Below, piece by piece: positions 21,473 through 31,800 of a stretch of DNA of 37,114 nucleotides (positions within the stretch are counted from its first letter, which is position 1; each line of letters begins with the position of its first letter). A model generated the notes under the pieces. That model had not been told where the DNA came from. It did not search any database and saw only the letters and a program-made list of their open reading frames with translations. The position numbers and the translations under genes were made by a program. This stretch comes from Deltaproteobacteria bacterium (GTDB taxonomy: Bacteria > Desulfobacterota > DSM-4660 > Desulfatiglandales > HGW-15): the NCBI GenBank assembly GCA_019313825.1, contig JAFDAM010000015.1, forward strand, positions 1 to 37,114, given 5' to 3'.

Positions 21473-22702
21473 ATGCGAAAATTAAATGCCATTTTGTTGA
21501 TTCTCTTGTTAATAGCAGCCGGTATCATCATCTGGCTTCTAGTTAAACCGGCCCCGGTCCCAGTCCCTGTCATAAAAGAGATCAAAGTTGGAGCAGTAAT
21601 CAACCTTACTGGCCCGGCTTCCACCTGGGGCCAATTCCATGCCAAAGGCCAAAAAGAGTATTTCCAATATGTCAATGAAGTAAAAGGCGGAGTTAACGGA
21701 AATAAGATTGCTTTGACCGTGGTCGATCATGCATACAAGGTCCCTGAGGCAGTAAAGTATGTTAAAAAGTTCTGCACATCCGACAAGATGGACATGATCG
21801 CCACCTGGGATGCAGGATCGGGCATTTCGGTGAAACCAATCATCCAGCAGTATAAGGTCCCGAACATCAACTATTCTACCTATCAAGGGATCCTCAAACC
21901 CCCGGTAAAATATGCCTTCCTGCCATTTGGCAATTATGTGATGGATTGTTATGCAATCCTGGAATACATCAAGACCATTCATCAATTGAAAACAGCGCCA
22001 AAAGTCGGTCTCCTGACTTACAATAATGCCTATGGAAAGTCTATCCATGATGCAAGCAAGGAGTATGCTACAGCTAACAACATAGATATTGTCGCTACTG
22101 AAGAATTTCCCCCAAGTGCCCTTGATCTCAATACGGAGCTCTTACGGCTAAAAGAAAGAGGAGCGGAATATATCTTCATGCAATGCCTCCCCTCCGCCAT
22201 TATTATGGCTCTTAAGTCGGCAGATCAAGCCAATTATGATGTTCCATTTTTTGGAACATGGACATCAACAGATCCGGATTTCTTTAAGAGAGGTAAAGGT
22301 CTGATTCGTGATAGAATGCATATGCAGTTCCCGGGATGCTTGCCGGGCGATGGTTCACCTGGTATGGAGCTTCTAGAGACACTGTGGGCACGCTATAAGT
22401 CGGTTACAAAATTCGATACCGCATACTGGGAGGGTGTTGTCATCGGTTCTATCATGGAAAGGGCATTCCAAAGGGCATTAGAAAAGTTCGGTGAGATTAA
22501 CAGCGAGACCATCAATAAGGCCCTGGAGACATTCCGTGACGAAGATTTTGGCGGGCTCGTCCCCGACATCACATACAGCAGCACCGACCATGGCGCCTCA
22601 TGGAAGGCCAGGATTGTGCAGATCAACGAGGATCAAACCTTTACGCCACTCACACATTTCTGGTCGCCAGGAAGGGAAATGGTCAGGCTTATAACTGGTT
22701 AG
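21473..22702 (+). CDS. Branched-chain-amino-acid-type ABC transporter substrate-binding protein
   Basis: This 409-residue protein has a hydrophobic N-terminal segment (residues 6-26, LNAILLILLLIAAGIIIWLLV) without a lipobox cysteine, followed by a LivK-type periplasmic binding fold (Peripla_BP_6). That fold shows KVGAVINLTGPASTWGQFHAKGQKEYF, then KVGLLTYNNAYGKSIHDASKEYA, then YWEGVVIGSIMERAFQRAL. The N-terminus may be a signal peptide or an uncleaved anchor. AGGAGGGG precedes the ATG. It is the first gene of the operon. The family binds amino acids, amides, aromatic acids or other organic acids. The neighbouring acyl-CoA synthetase points to a carboxylic acid, but this is inference. Confidence 0.9.
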   Translation: MRKLNAILLILLLIAAGIIIWLLVKPAPVPVPVIKEIKVGAVINLTGPASTWGQFHAKGQKEYFQYVNEVKGGVNGNKIALTVVDHAYKVPEAVKYVKKFCTSDKMDMIATWDAGSGISVKPIIQQYKVPNINYSTYQGILKPPVKYAFLPFGNYVMDCYAILEYIKTIHQLKTAPKVGLLTYNNAYGKSIHDASKEYATANNIDIVATEEFPPSALDLNTELLRLKERGAEYIFMQCLPSAIIMALKSADQANYDVPFFGTWTSTDPDFFKRGKGLIRDRMHMQFPGCLPGDGSPGMELLETLWARYKSVTKFDTAYWEGVVIGSIMERAFQRALEKFGEINSETINKALETFRDEDFGGLVPDITYSSTDHGASWKARIVQINEDQTFTPLTHFWSPGREMVRLITG

Positions 22703-22711
22703 AATTATAAA

Positions 22712-23542
22712 ATGAAGGCTTTTCGCGGTCAGCCGAGAATCTTCGCCTCCATTCGTCCCGATGAAAAGAGGGCCGAACTGGAGGTGAAGAGTCTCACGTT
22801 AAAATTCGGGGGCATTACCGCCCTTAATAAGGTAACCCTTACTGTAAGTTCAGGAGAGCTGGTCGCGATAATCGGACCTAACGGTGCCGGCAAGACCAGC
22901 CTGTTGAATTGTATCACAGGGTACTATAAGCCTCAGGAGGGGCGGATTTTTTTTAACGGGAAAGAAATTACCCGTCTTCACACACATCACCTCACTAAGC
23001 TCGGAATCGGCAGAACTTATCAGAACATTGAACTTTTTCCCGGCATGACAGTCTTGTCCAATATGTTATTGGCTCGTCATGTTCACTGCAATTACAGTGT
23101 TGGACGAGCCTCTGTTTTCTCCAAGTCAGTTCAAAGAGAGGAAGTCCGACACCGGGAGATCCTGGAAGAGTTGATCGATTTTCTCGAGATGCAATCCATC
23201 AGGAATAAGCTTGTTGGTTCTCTGCCTTACGGGATGCGTAAGCGCGTTGAGTTGGGCCGGGCGCTGGCTCTGGAGCCAAAGCTTCTTATTCTTGACGAAC
23301 CCTTTGCCGGGATGAATCTTGAAGAGAAAGAGGATATGGTCCGGTTCCTGAGGGAGCTTAATGAGGCATGGAACCAGACCATGATTCTTGTGGAACATGA
23401 CATGTCAGTGGTGATGAGTATCTCTAAGAGAGTGATTGTACTCGATTTCGGGGTCAAATTAGCGGAAGGTTCTCCTGATTTTGTTCAAAATCACCCTCAG
23501 GTTATAAAGGCATATCTTGGGGATACATCAACGATTGAATAA
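22712..23542 (+). CDS. LivG-type ABC transporter ATP-binding protein
   Basis: The 276-residue ATPase shows Walker A GPNGAGKTS, a LivG-type signature loop LPYGMRKRVELGRAL in place of LSGGQ, Walker B LLILDEPFAGM and the switch histidine in LVEHDMSVV. It has an N-terminal extension of about 20 residues (MKAFRGQPRIFASIRPDEKRA) before the core begins at LEVKSLTLKFGG. It follows the binding-protein gene by 9 nt. Together with LivF it should drive transport through LivH and LivM. Confidence 0.94.
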   Translation: MKAFRGQPRIFASIRPDEKRAELEVKSLTLKFGGITALNKVTLTVSSGELVAIIGPNGAGKTSLLNCITGYYKPQEGRIFFNGKEITRLHTHHLTKLGIGRTYQNIELFPGMTVLSNMLLARHVHCNYSVGRASVFSKSVQREEVRHREILEELIDFLEMQSIRNKLVGSLPYGMRKRVELGRALALEPKLLILDEPFAGMNLEEKEDMVRFLRELNEAWNQTMILVEHDMSVVMSISKRVIVLDFGVKLAEGSPDFVQNHPQVIKAYLGDTSTIE

Positions 23543-23601
23543 ATTGGGAGAAGAACCATATAGCTAAGTACGATCAACATGATCATCCCCTGAAAAAATA
23601 T

Positions 23602-25572
23602 ATGACGAAGAACAAGCTTGACATAGAACGTCTGGACCAGGAGACCTTATCGTCTTTGAGCCGGTTCACGTTCCCCCAGATCCTGTCGAGACAGGCGGAG
23701 CGACTGGGGTCTGATAAGATCTCCATCAGGGAAAAGGCCTATGGTATCTGGCAGACATACAGTTGGCGGGATTACTTTAGATATACAAAGTTAGCCTGCC
23801 TTGGGTTGATGGCGCTGGGGCTTAAAAGGGGTGAAAACGTCGGGCTTATACTGGATAATCACCCCGAATGGCTGTTCAGTGAGCTGGGCGCGCAGTCGAC
23901 CGGCGCAGTGACGGTCAATCTGTTTACGTCTGCAGCGGCCAAAGAGCTGGTTTATGGGCTCAACCGAATTCAGTCGACATACGTATTCGCTCAGGACCAG
24001 GAACAGGTGGACAAGCTTCTTGATTGCAGGGATAAATTAACCCATGTCAGGAGACTAATATATATAGACCCTACCGGAATGAGAGCATACCGGGATGATC
24101 CTTGGTTAATCAGTTTCAGTCAGCTCCTCGATCTGGGTAAACAATTCGATGATGAGCAGCCGGAGCTCTTTGTTAAGGAACTCTGGGAGGGGAAGCCGGA
24201 TGATGTGGCCCTGATGCTCATGACATCCGGCACCACAGGACTACCCAAGCTGGTTATGCTGAGCTATGAGAACTTTACTGATATGGCCCGCAAGTGGCTG
24301 GAGACCGCCCCCATCGGCATAGGGGATAACTGGATCTCCATTACTCCGACTGCCTGGATCGTAGACCAGATGTGGGGTATGGGGGTCACCCTGGCCGGAG
24401 GTATGGTCATGAATTTTCCCGAGACCCTCGAAACCGTTGTGGAAGATTTCAGAGAGATAGGCCCCACGGTGATCGTCACTTCTTCCAGGTTCTGGGAGGA
24501 TCTTGCCTCCAAGATAAGGGTAAAGATCAGCGATTCCGGGTTTATCAAACGATGGTTTTATGACCTGTCACAGGAGGTTGGCGGCGAAGTCGTGGACCTG
24601 GAATCTCAGGGTAAGCCCGTACCCGCAGGCCATAAGCTTTTGAGGTGGCTTTTAACAAGGATCGTTTCACGGCCCCTTATGGACCGTGTCGGTTGCCTTG
24701 GTTTTAGAGCGGCCTATACAGGGGGGCACCCAATAAGCCCTGACGTAATTCGATTTTTCAGGGCCAATGGGCTCAACCTGAAGCAGTGCTATGGCCTGAC
24801 AGAGTCGGGTGGTATCTTTCAGGTACAGCCGGATGGAGAGGTGAAACCCGAAACAGTGGGTAAACCCCTTCCCGGAACCGAAATAAAGATCACTGAAGAC
24901 CAGGAAGTCCTCGTGTTGAGTGGATCCAACTTTGTGGGCTATTACGAGAACCCTGAGGCCACTGTCGAGTCGCTGAAAGACGGCTGGTTTCATACCGGGG
25001 ACGCAGGCTATTTCGATGATGACGGGCACCTGGTTATCATAGGCAGAAAAGAAGATATCATGAGAACGGAAGAAGGTGAGGCCTTTTCGCCCGATTTCAT
25101 TGAGACAAGGTTAAAATTCAGCCCATACATACAAGAGGCCATTATATGGGGAGAAGGGCAGCCATATCTCACAGCGTTTATAAATATTGATTTCGGGAAT
25201 GTGGGGAACTGGGCAGAAGAACATAAGATCCCTTACACTACCTATACCGACCTTTCCCATCAACCTGCAATTGAGGAAATGATTCAGGGGGAAGTTCAGG
25301 AAGTAAACAACCAGTTACCCAGACCAATGCGGCTTCACAAGATCATCCTCCTCTATAAATTGCTGGATGCGGATGATGAGGAGCTAACAAGGACCGGCAA
25401 GGTGAGGAGAAAGTTTGTTTTTGAACAGTATAGAGATCTGATTGATGCCATGTATTCCGATAAGAAGGAACTGCCGGTAACAGGCCAGGTGCGATACAGG
25501 GACGGGCATGTAGGTGCCATTGAAACAATAGTCCGGATATTGGATGTTCAGGATAGGAGGGTTATCATTTAA
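23602..25572 (+). CDS. Long-chain-type acyl-CoA synthetase (AMP-forming)
   Basis: The 656-residue protein is an ANL-family adenylate-forming enzyme. It shows the P-loop MLMTSGTTGLPK, YGLTESGG (motif A5), GWFHTGDAGYFDDDGHLVIIGRKEDIM (A7-A8) and the catalytic lysine region TRTGKVRRK near the C-terminus. Length and layout fit long-chain acyl-CoA ligases (FACL). It forms an acyl adenylate and then the CoA thioester of a carboxylic acid. It is embedded between livG and livH and its TAA overlaps the livH ATG (TAATG), so it is an integral part of the transporter operon. Substrate chain length cannot be read from the sequence. Confidence 0.93.
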   Translation: MTKNKLDIERLDQETLSSLSRFTFPQILSRQAERLGSDKISIREKAYGIWQTYSWRDYFRYTKLACLGLMALGLKRGENVGLILDNHPEWLFSELGAQSTGAVTVNLFTSAAAKELVYGLNRIQSTYVFAQDQEQVDKLLDCRDKLTHVRRLIYIDPTGMRAYRDDPWLISFSQLLDLGKQFDDEQPELFVKELWEGKPDDVALMLMTSGTTGLPKLVMLSYENFTDMARKWLETAPIGIGDNWISITPTAWIVDQMWGMGVTLAGGMVMNFPETLETVVEDFREIGPTVIVTSSRFWEDLASKIRVKISDSGFIKRWFYDLSQEVGGEVVDLESQGKPVPAGHKLLRWLLTRIVSRPLMDRVGCLGFRAAYTGGHPISPDVIRFFRANGLNLKQCYGLTESGGIFQVQPDGEVKPETVGKPLPGTEIKITEDQEVLVLSGSNFVGYYENPEATVESLKDGWFHTGDAGYFDDDGHLVIIGRKEDIMRTEEGEAFSPDFIETRLKFSPYIQEAIIWGEGQPYLTAFINIDFGNVGNWAEEHKIPYTTYTDLSHQPAIEEMIQGEVQEVNNQLPRPMRLHKIILLYKLLDADDEELTRTGKVRRKFVFEQYRDLIDAMYSDKKELPVTGQVRYRDGHVGAIETIVRILDVQDRRVII

Positions 25573-26450
25573 TGGATTTTTTTCTTCAACTTCTTGTAAA
25601 CGGCATATCCCTGGGATTTCTCTATTCGCTTTCTGCCCTGGGATTTGTCATGATCTTCAAATCAAGCAGTGTGTTGAACTTTGCCCATGGGGAACTCCTG
25701 GCAATTGGCGCCTTTATGTTTCTTGTCCTGTCTTTGTGGGCCAACCTTCCCATTGTTCTTGCCTTCGCCTTAACTCTGATAGGAAGTTTTACTCTCGGGT
25801 TTATTATTGAGCGCTTTTTTCTGCGCCCTCTGATCGGGGAGGCGTTAATTCAGGTGATCATGCTGACTCTGGGGATATCTTACATGTTCAAGGGATTACT
25901 GCTGTTTGTTTTCGGAGGAGATATCCATGATTTTCCCGATTTTTTGCCGGAGGGTTTAGCCCTGAAATGGGGGGCCGTAGAACTTCCCTCTGTCTATGTG
26001 GCGACCTTTATTATCGGGATCATCTTTCTTATCATATTCGGTTTCTTTTTTAAGTATTCATCCCAGGGTATCTATATGAGATCCGTGGCCGATAACCAGC
26101 CTGCGGCTCTCTCCCTGGGAGTCAACGTGAGAAGGGTATTCGCGTTCTCATGGGCCATCGCGGCGCTTGTGGCAGCCATGAGCGGTATAGTATTGGGCAT
26201 TGTCAAAGGCATTAATGTTCACGAACTGAGTTCAATCGGACTTAAGGTCTTTCCCGTGGTCATATTGGGCGGTCTGGATAGTATCGGAGGAGCCATTTTA
26301 GGCGGTCTCATCATTGGTCTGCTCGAGACCTTTACGGGAGGATATGTATCCACTTCTTTACGGGAGATCATACCGTTCATCGTACTTGTCTTGATCCTGA
26401 TGGTAAGGCCATATGGCCTTTTCGGCCTGGTGGAGATAGAGAGGGTGTAG
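25572..26450 (+). CDS. LivH-type ABC transporter permease
   Basis: The 292-residue inner-membrane protein has about eight hydrophobic helices and the LivH hallmarks GISLGFLYSLSALGFVMIFKSS, LNFAHGE near the N-terminus, and VVILGGLDSIGGAILGGLIIGLLE near the C-terminus. Its ATG overlaps the stop codon of the acyl-CoA synthetase, which indicates translational coupling. It forms the membrane channel with LivM. Confidence 0.95.
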   Translation: MDFFLQLLVNGISLGFLYSLSALGFVMIFKSSSVLNFAHGELLAIGAFMFLVLSLWANLPIVLAFALTLIGSFTLGFIIERFFLRPLIGEALIQVIMLTLGISYMFKGLLLFVFGGDIHDFPDFLPEGLALKWGAVELPSVYVATFIIGIIFLIIFGFFFKYSSQGIYMRSVADNQPAALSLGVNVRRVFAFSWAIAALVAAMSGIVLGIVKGINVHELSSIGLKVFPVVILGGLDSIGGAILGGLIIGLLETFTGGYVSTSLREIIPFIVLVLILMVRPYGLFGLVEIERV

Positions 26451-26516
26451 GGGCGGAAAAAAGTGCCGAACTAAGTCAGTTAGCGTTCATTAAAAAACAG
26501 CTGTTTTTGGATTCGT

Positions 26517-26544
26517 GCTATCAGCTATCAGCATTCAGCTGTCA
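26517..26544. repeat. 7-nt tandem array between the permease genes
   Basis: Four contiguous 7-nt units, GCTATCA, GCTATCA, GCATTCA and GCTGTCA. This kind of short-period array also occurs near 14491, 15597 and 27737. The 208-nt gap between livH and livM holds nothing else I can support. Confidence 0.6.
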
Positions 26545-26658
26545 GTAAAAGACCCTCAAACAGAGGATTTGGCTGATCGCGGAGTGCTGACCGCCCCATC
26601 CAGAAGTCCTTGTTTCTGGATGGACACCAGTTAAGAAATATGTGGTATAGGATACTAT

Positions 26659-27729
26659 ATGCGGAAATTTCAATTTCATCCCTGCGGAAATTTCAGAGAA
26701 ACATACGAGGAAGAGTTAGCCATCTTTGAAACTGATTTTGGCAGACTCTGGCTGATTATCGGTCTTGTGCTTCTTTTTGGTATAATTCCTTTTATCAGCA
26801 GCCCCTATCTCCTGTATATACTTAATACTATCGGGATCTATGCGATATCTGCAATAGGGCTCAACCTCCTGATCGGGTATACCGGCCAGATCTCACTCGG
26901 TCATGGCGCCTTCTTCGGAGTGGGCGCTTACACGGCAGCGATACTGTCGACAAGGTTAGGCTTTCCCCTATGGGCCGCCGTGCCTGCGGCGGGTCTCTTG
27001 ACCGCAGCGGTTGGAATGGTCTTCGGTATCCCTTCGCTTCGGCTAAAGCACCTTTATCTTACTATTGCCACCCTGGCAGGTCAGTTCATTATCGAATATG
27101 TGTTTGTACACTGGGAAGAGCTTACCGGAGGTGCGGAAGGTATAACCATTACGAATCCAACTATGTTCGGTCTTGATTTAAGTAACGATCGAACCCTTTA
27201 CTTTATGATTTTTATCTGTTTTACAGTAATGACATGGATGGCCGTTAACCTTGTTCGCACCAGGTTCGGACGCGCCTTTGTCGCTATTCGCGATAATGAC
27301 AAGGCAGCGGAAGGAATGGGGATTCCCATTTTTCAGTATAAGATGCTATCCTTTGCCATAAGCTCTTTTTACGCGGGGTTTGCAGGCGGTCTTTATACAT
27401 ATCTGACAAGGAGTATTACACCCGAACCCTTTAATTTCGGGTTATCCATTACTTTTATTGCCATGATTATCATCGGTGGCCTGGGAAGCGTCACGGGGTC
27501 CGTGTTCGGCGCCGTGTTTATTGTGGCCTTGAATGAAATACTAAGTGAGGCCACTGTATTTTTAATGAACATAGGCACGTCCACTGGGTTCGCCATTACC
27601 GTAGCCCCGCTTCGAGAATTTGTTTTCGGTCTGGCCATCGTCCTGTTTATTATTTTTGAGCCAAAGGGGCTCGCAGAGGTATGGCGCATTGTCCGATCCA
27701 GTTTCAAGCTGTGGCCGTTCTCGTATTAA
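26659..27729 (+). CDS. LivM-type ABC transporter permease
   Basis: The 356-residue inner-membrane protein carries the LivM core: GIYAISAIGLNLLIGYTGQISLGHGAFFGVGAYTAA, FVAIRDNDKAAEGMGI (the conserved AIRDND loop) and GGLGSVTGSVFGAVFI. It has a cytoplasmic N-terminal extension of about 35 residues before the first membrane helix. It lies 208 nt downstream of livH, a longer gap than elsewhere in the operon because a short repeat array sits in it. Confidence 0.95.
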   Translation: MRKFQFHPCGNFRETYEEELAIFETDFGRLWLIIGLVLLFGIIPFISSPYLLYILNTIGIYAISAIGLNLLIGYTGQISLGHGAFFGVGAYTAAILSTRLGFPLWAAVPAAGLLTAAVGMVFGIPSLRLKHLYLTIATLAGQFIIEYVFVHWEELTGGAEGITITNPTMFGLDLSNDRTLYFMIFICFTVMTWMAVNLVRTRFGRAFVAIRDNDKAAEGMGIPIFQYKMLSFAISSFYAGFAGGLYTYLTRSITPEPFNFGLSITFIAMIIIGGLGSVTGSVFGAVFIVALNEILSEATVFLMNIGTSTGFAITVAPLREFVFGLAIVLFIIFEPKGLAEVWRIVRSSFKLWPFSY

Positions 27730-27733
27730 AAAT

Positions 27734-27898
27734 ATGAGTATTGAAGTAATGGAGTGTTGGAGTACTGGAGAAATGGGATCTAAACAGATCAAAGAGACAG
27801 AATTCAATGATCCTGATAGATTAGCATATAAAATAAAAAACGGGTTGTTAAAACTGATTGAACGTCTTGAACAAAAAAGAGAAAAGGGGGATGGATAG
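27734..27898 (+). CDS. Doubtful 54-residue reading frame inside a repeat cassette
   Basis: The frame begins MSIEVMECWSTGEMG, which is a direct translation of an 8-nt tandem array, and continues with a lysine-rich helical part (DRLAYKIKNGLLKLIERLEQKREK). No ribosome-binding site is clear. It could be a remnant or shortened form of a small helical cassette gene like the four-helix-bundle gene at 15630. It may well not be expressed. Confidence 0.3.
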   Translation: MSIEVMECWSTGEMGSKQIKETEFNDPDRLAYKIKNGLLKLIERLEQKREKGDG

Positions 27899-27990
27899 AT
27901 CATCTGATGGTGAAAGAACATAGTGTGATATATGAAAGTGAATAATCTTTTATTCCATTACTCCATTAATCCAATACTCTATTACTCCAT
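27737..27990. repeat. Cassette bounded by inverted 8-nt-period arrays
   Basis: Left: five contiguous 8-nt units of type AGTANTGG (27737-27776). Right: about four and a half units of the complementary type CCANTACT (27955-27990). The two arrays are mutually inverted. The interior holds only a doubtful 54-residue frame. It lies between livM and livF and so splits the operon by 276 nt. Confidence 0.65.
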
Positions 27991-28005
27991 TTTAAGTATT
28001 TAACC

Positions 28006-28809
28006 ATGGGAAATAACATAAGACTACTTATCAACAATATCAGCGTAGTTTACTCCGACGTTATACAGGTCCTGAAGGGGGTGTCCCTCACTATTAAAAA
28101 AGGACAGGTTGTCTCTCTTTTAGGCAGTAACGGCGCAGGGAAGACCACCACTTTGAAAGCCATTTCAGGTCTGCTCAAGCCTGAGAACGGCAAAGTAACT
28201 GAAGGCTCCATCGAATACGACGGGGAACAGGTCCAGAACTCGTCCCCGGAACAGATCACCCGAAAAGGTATAATACAGGTCCTGGAAGGAAGACAGGAAT
28301 TCAAATATCTGACTGTTGAAGAAAACCTGAGAGTTGGGACCGCAACCCGCTGGGGCAAATCATTTCAGAAAGATCTGGAGCTGGTTTACAGCTATTTCCC
28401 GGCCTTGCTTGCACGAAAAAAGTCTCTGGCAGGTTATTGCAGTGGGGGTGAACTCCAGATGCTTGTAATAGGCAGGGCCCTGATGGCACACCCCAGACTT
28501 CTGCTTCTGGATGAGCCGTCCTTGGGGCTTGCGCCTCTCTTGGTCAAAGAGATTTTTCGGATTATCAGAAGAATAAATCAGGAGCAGGGGACAACGCTTA
28601 TGGTCGTGGAGCAGAATGCGAATATGGCACTTCAGATTGCCCACCATGGTTATGTAATGGAGAATGGTAAGATTGTAATGGAGAGTAATGCCGAAGACCT
28701 GCGGGAAAACCCGGATGTGAAGGAATTTTATCTGGGCACTGCCGCATCCGGCGCACTCAAGTCATACAAGGAAGTAAAGGCCTACAAGCGCCGTAAACGC
28801 TGGTTATAA
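28006..28809 (+). CDS. LivF-type ABC transporter ATP-binding protein
   Basis: The 267-residue ATPase has Walker A GSNGAGKTTTLKAISGL, a signature loop of CSGGELQMLVIGRAL type, Walker B LLLLDEPSLGLAPLLV and the switch histidine replaced by the LivF-typical VEQNANMAL. This last feature separates LivF from LivG. It is about 30 residues longer than common LivF, mostly as a basic C-terminal tail (SYKEVKAYKRRKRWL). No clear ribosome-binding site precedes the ATG at 28006, which lies just after a repeat cassette. The giant orphan gene follows after 26 nt. Confidence 0.94.
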   Translation: MGNNIRLLINNISVVYSDVIQVLKGVSLTIKKGQVVSLLGSNGAGKTTTLKAISGLLKPENGKVTEGSIEYDGEQVQNSSPEQITRKGIIQVLEGRQEFKYLTVEENLRVGTATRWGKSFQKDLELVYSYFPALLARKKSLAGYCSGGELQMLVIGRALMAHPRLLLLDEPSLGLAPLLVKEIFRIIRRINQEQGTTLMVVEQNANMALQIAHHGYVMENGKIVMESNAEDLRENPDVKEFYLGTAASGALKSYKEVKAYKRRKRWL

Positions 28810-28835
28810 TAAGTAAGTAACTAAAAAGGTTTCAG

Positions 28836-31800
28836 ATGGTTTCCAAGGACGCACCTCTGACAGAGACCTTTAGGCAGGAAGACCCTTTTGCCTCTATCAG
28901 AGAAGATGAGTTTGAAGGTCTGGGCATCGATCCTGCCGACATACCGCCCGGTACCTTTGCAGCCCATAAACACCCTCCTCAACTTCCAAGCCGTTTTGGC
29001 GGAAATGCCTACGGGTTCGGTTTCTTTGAGATCTATAACCGCCTGTACCCGGAAGACATTAAACTCCTTCAATCCAGCACGTTTGATAAACCCGATCAGA
29101 TAAAACAGCACTACAAAAAGATCAACCAGATATACAAAAAGATCGGCTTGTTAATAAGATTTTCCGGTCTGGGGAAGCCCTATTACCTTATACCGGTTCA
29201 TCTGTTGTCAACTTCCCTCGCCAACATCAAAAATAAGGCGGACGAGATTAAAAAGATTATCGATTTTCATCGCAAGAAATACATGAAAGAAAGCGCTATG
29301 ATAGGGTTGCTTACGCATGCGGATGATCCCATAATTAATGATCTCTCAGTCCGTTTTAAAGAACATGAGTTTATTATTATAGCTTCCCTTGAAAAACTTC
29401 GGTCCATGGATGAAACCCTGGACTTAGTCATTATTACCAGGGATCTCTATGGAATTATCCTCATGGAAAAATTCAGCCAACGTTCAAGTGAGATACTTTC
29501 CAGGAAGCAATTGCATAAATATGCCCAATACATGTTGGGAAAGATATATAAGGTGCTGAAACCGGATGGTGAGATCTTTATCATAGCCCTTCGACAGCCG
29601 GTAAAAACAAATCAGACTACCCAGATATCATTTGCAACGGTTAAAGAGCAGAAAAATTTTCTCCTTTTCAGCCATATCTTCAAGACCAGAAAAAGATATA
29701 AGATTAAAGGTAAATCCCTCAGTGTGAATGTCTTCGATCTTCAAAGATATCTTGGTGGCCTTTATGTGGAACAGGAGGTCCTGGACAGATTATCAGGAGA
29801 TCAAGATATTGAAAAGATGACCCTTAAAGAGATAGATAATCTGCCCTACCTCAACTTCCCTTTGGATGATGAGTTTGCCTATGACCAACAAAAGGTATGG
29901 CCGAAGCTCCTCTCCATATACTTTAATGCGATCTTTCACAAGCCAATGATCCCCAACTCAGTAAAGGCAGAGTGGAAGAGAAGGTTCTCCGTCAGGGATT
30001 ACTCGCCCGATTATATGCTTATCCATCTAGCTCAAAAGAAGCCTCTGGACACGACCTTGAATGATCTGAAAAACGATATTATGAAATCACGATTGGCGGG
30101 CTGTCCTCTGTTGCTTCTGGCTGATTATCGAGACTCTTTTGATTATCTGATCCGAACCCTGAATGTCCTGAATAATATTAAAAATGATAGCTATTCCGGC
30201 CTTCCGGAGATCTTTATAGATCGATTAAGAGAACCTCTAGAGAATAAAAAGAGGAGATATAGCGGATTAAACGATGTCCTCAAATTGATGTCCAAGATCA
30301 ACAGACTGGAAAAGATCCAGTCCTATCTCAACCCTGATATGATTGAAGGAGCGAGGACCAAGGTGCCGGAGAATCTGGAGATATTCCAGTTTTACGGCTT
30401 TAGCTATGGCGAATTAAAAGAGATTTTCCTCATTATCGTGGGGCATACGACCATGGGACGTGTACTTTCCGGTAAAATGAATGAAAAGACATTAAAACCG
30501 GTATCGGATCTGGCCCGCACCTATGATTCACAGCAGGCCCTTAATCTTTTACGCTACTGCCGTTTAATGAGCATGGCAGAGACAGTAGCATCCAGAAGGA
30601 CTGATATGAATCAGGGGCAATTATCCGAACTCTTTGATCTTTTCGATACCATGGTCAGGGTCGTGACTAGTCGTGAAATGGATTGGGACAGGCTCCTGGA
30701 TGAGAAGATATCCTCTATGGGAGGTATTCACAATAAGATCATACAAAAACTCCTGATGATGATGAATTACTTTGAATTCCTCAACAATTGGGCTGAACTC
30801 AGGCAAAAAGGAGATATGGAGAAAGAATCCTTAGCCGACTATGATGACAAAAAAATGGCAAGTATAGAGGATATAATCAGCCTTGTAAGGGGCATAGAAA
30901 GATTCGAGAACAGGTTCTTAAAAGATGATCCGTTACAATTGCCGATTTTCTACAGAAAAATCCTAAATATGGAATTCCACGGCACAGGCCATATTTTTGA
31001 AAGAATAGACAGTCAATTAGTGTTTATCCTGCTCTGGATAACCGTAAACGTGACACGTGGTGAAGTGATAAATTTTAATCCTATCCTGGCTGGTGTGAAA
31101 TTTAAGTCTATTGATGCTCATGTGAAAAAGGTGGGAGAGGAGGCCAGGAGCATCAATTTTGATTTCCTTGATCTAACCACATTGAAACAGCTTGGCAAGC
31201 AGTTATATGAAAAAGGCTCCGCTTTTATAGCGAACACGGGATTTCAGTTGAGATTGGATAAAAAGGCTCAGGCTGTTGAAATAACCTTCATTGATATTCA
31301 TCAAAATATCGAAATGTTAGAGGTCCTGGCAAAGAGATTTGAAGACCATAGGATTTCTGAAGTTCCTTCGGAAGAGCTCGAAGAGATGGAAAGGCTTTTT
31401 ACTAATCTGGAGAGATTCTGCCAAGATTGCGAGAGTCTTCTTTCCCAGAGTAAATCACAATTCAAGGTGCCTGAAAGACAACAGATATGGTTCAAAAGGG
31501 CGCAGGATCTGAGGCAATATATCAGATCAAATTTTATAGATGTTATATTCGAGCCTGAGGATATATACACTGATCTTGATCGGCTTTATCGCCATTCCCG
31601 TTCCATCCTGTATTTTATCATCCCCGAAATTCTGGCCTTTCATGATCTGAAGCCAACGGGAAAGATCTATCTGAAATCGTCTATCATAGATCACATTCTC
31701 ACAAGCACCAGGAAGATCCAGGCACTGATAAGGGGTGACCGAAAAGAGTTTCAGGATATTCAGATCTTATACAAGTTGGCCCAACGGGAATTCGGGCCCA

